From assembly GCF_000372525.1 (NCBI RefSeq), contig NZ_AQUR01000078.1, forward strand, positions 10,506 to 74,505: a DNA stretch of 64,000 bases. The letters are read 5' to 3'. Every line of letters begins with the position of its first letter. Positions within the stretch are counted from its first letter, which is position 1. Below the pieces are notes generated by a model. It was not told where the DNA came from and searched no databases. It worked only from the letters and a program-made list of their open reading frames with translations. The position numbers and the translations under genes were made by a program. Of the stretch, positions 63,133-64,000 are shown one piece after another. The DNA is from Cupriavidus neocaledonicus (GTDB lineage: Bacteria; Pseudomonadota; Gammaproteobacteria; Burkholderiales; Burkholderiaceae).

Positions 63133-63516
63133 ATGGAGTTTGATTCCGAATGGCTAACGCTGGGCAAGCATCGGCTGCGGCTGAGATGCGCGCGCGGGTT
63201 CCCCACCGAGAGGACGCGGCGTGTGGCGGAACTCGCCAGGATCGCCATTGAGAGCAACCTGAGCGCAGCGGCAAGGCTGGTCGAGGTAAGCAGTGAAGGC
63301 GAGAGGGCCTACACGGTCAGCGTCGGCACGACGTTTGCCAAAGACCGCGAAGCAGCCCCGCCCCTGGAGCTGGCGTTGGCCACGATGCTTGGGCTGAAGG
63401 TGGGCCAGGTCACCATGGAAATAGTGGTTGTCAGCCAGGCAGACGTCGACAAGCACTTTGGCGTCTATGAGCGAATGCTGGCAGAAAAGCTGGGCATCGT
63501 GCCTTCGATACAGTGA
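63133..63516 (+). CDS. Conserved-looking hypothetical protein after the Hsp20 genes
   Basis: This 127-residue soluble protein begins MEFDSEWLTLGKHRLRLRCA and contains AELARIAIESNLSAAARLVE and VGQVTMEIVVVSQADVDKHF. The start has AAGGAG 7 bases upstream, clearly better than the longer frame from 63007. I do not recognise a family. Its place behind three Hsp20 genes on the same strand suggests a stress-related partner. Confidence 0.7.
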   Translation: MEFDSEWLTLGKHRLRLRCARGFPTERTRRVAELARIAIESNLSAAARLVEVSSEGERAYTVSVGTTFAKDREAAPPLELALATMLGLKVGQVTMEIVVVSQADVDKHFGVYERMLAEKLGIVPSIQ

Positions 63517-63744
63517 GGCTTCCGGAGCATCCTCGAACCAGGTCAAGGGAGTCGCACGCCGGCGTAGCGATGCGCTGCGCCATTGGCAATCGGAATCTCG
63601 GAAGGTGGGTTGGACGGGATCGCCGCGGGCGACCGCGCCGGCTACGAGGACACGTTTCAGCACGCATGCGTCAGGGCCTGGGCAGGTGGCGGAACCCCGG
63701 AGCCGGTATCCTTGTTCCCTGCACGTTCACAACCCGCATTTTCT

Positions 63745-63810
63745 ATGTCCTCGGAATCCACCGGCCAACCATCGCTCATTACCACCGGCACCAGGGCCGG
63801 GCTGATTTTT
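63745..63810 (+). pseudogene. Possible MFS transporter N-terminus cut off by an IS
   Basis: ATGTCCTCG at 63745 opens MSSESTGQPSLITTGTRA, like the cytosolic N-terminus of some MFS efflux permeases, then turns into unrelated sequence with a stop at about 63837. The nonfamily part coincides with the approach to the transposase gene. The assignment is from resemblance of 18 residues only. Confidence 0.3.
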
Positions 63811-63888
63811 GGTTCTTCGAAGAATTCCGGGGCCTGATTTGCCACATTCCGTATCCTAATGGCCGTTAAGACGGTCATAGGGAACGGG

Positions 63889-64000
63889 ATGCTGGATCGG
63901 AAGACGCTGCAGGCGTTGGGCTGCTGGGATGGCTACAAGCTGGATCTGGTGGTATGGCCAGAAGGGGAAAGCCGTACGCTGGCGCTGTACCTGAAGCCGG
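63889..64000 (+). CDS. Transposase N-terminus, probably ISL3 family, runs off the right edge
   Basis: The last 37 codons read MLDRKTLQALGCWDGYKLDL and then VVWPEGESRTLALYLKP, open to the window end. The length and pattern suit the N-terminal DNA-binding region of ISL3-type transposases. A frame start ten codons upstream (63859) lacks a ribosome-binding site. A 12-base palindrome (TTCTTCGAAGAA, 63813-63824) lies upstream, near where the IS end should be. Family assignment is tentative. Confidence 0.5.
   Translation, partial: MLDRKTLQALGCWDGYKLDLVVWPEGESRTLALYLKP

Noticed and set aside
1..64000. CRISPR array or intact tRNA/rRNA genes
   Set aside because: No regularly spaced repeats and no complete tRNA cloverleaf or rRNA sequence were found on reading both strands. 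Only the D-arm fragment near 61300 resembles a tRNA.

Overview
This is a high-GC window from a beta-proteobacterium of the Burkholderiaceae, most likely Cupriavidus or a close relative. The evidence is the gene content: czc-like, nre and chr metal-resistance operons, a complete C-P lyase operon, orphan TctC (Bug) binding proteins, tandem Hsp20 genes and a tricarballylate operon. The window shows two segments of different character. The left 26.7 kb is a metal-resistance island that ends in a Tn3-family transposon end. The right 37 kb looks like chromosomal or megaplasmid backbone.

Left island (1-26677). Reading down the minus strand, there is the start of a czcI-czcC-czcB cation efflux operon that runs off the left edge, then nreA-nreB nickel resistance with a G-tract operator. 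Next is an extended chromate operon: chrB (frameshifted), chrA, chrC, a stand-alone ChrB C-terminal-like protein, a secreted lectin-like protein and the DUF1259 protein ChrL. A 1.3 kb decayed stretch with an MFS relic follows. After it come a DUF4142 protein, an unknown protein and a second RND system (adaptor-pump-NodT) with a divergent two-component pair. Then come a TerC/CorC membrane protein, an AI-2E-type permease, an integrase relic, and tnpC-tnpA with the outer inverted repeat at 26640-26677. The repeat cuts into a siderophore-esterase gene, so this is a real insertion junction.

Right part. The truncated esterase belongs to an iron cluster of FecA-type receptor, FecR anti-sigma factor and FecI sigma factor, with a Fur box. 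Next is the phosphonate regulon: phnGHIJKLM, divergent phnF, a DUF1045 2H-phosphoesterase gene with phnN, a GNAT gene, and phnC-D-E. Two Pho-box-like sites and PhnF-like sites can be read directly. After it are a class C beta-lactamase homologue, a DUF305 protein, two beta-propeller-type secreted proteins, and a Cache-domain two-component system followed by a Tat-exported PLP enzyme and a lipoprotein RidA. The tricarballylate cluster tcuA-tcuB-tctC (frameshifted) with tcuR follows, then DUF3422 with a divergent LysR gene. The window closes with three tandem Hsp20 genes plus an unknown, and an IS that appears to interrupt an MFS gene at the right edge.

How the parts work together. The island would give efflux of divalent cations (czc, nre, the second RND) and of chromate (chrA), with an iron SOD for chromate-derived oxidative stress. 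The phosphonate block carries uptake (phnCDE), the C-P lyase core (phnGHIJ with phnK and phnL), downstream ribose-phosphate chemistry (phnM, phnN, DUF1045) and two layers of control. The most novel-looking unit is the exported PLP enzyme/RidA pair at 51747-53691. Three coding regions carry single-base shifts (chrB, tctC, integrase relic). For chrB and tctC, where the rest of the gene is intact, a sequence error should be excluded before they are called dead.
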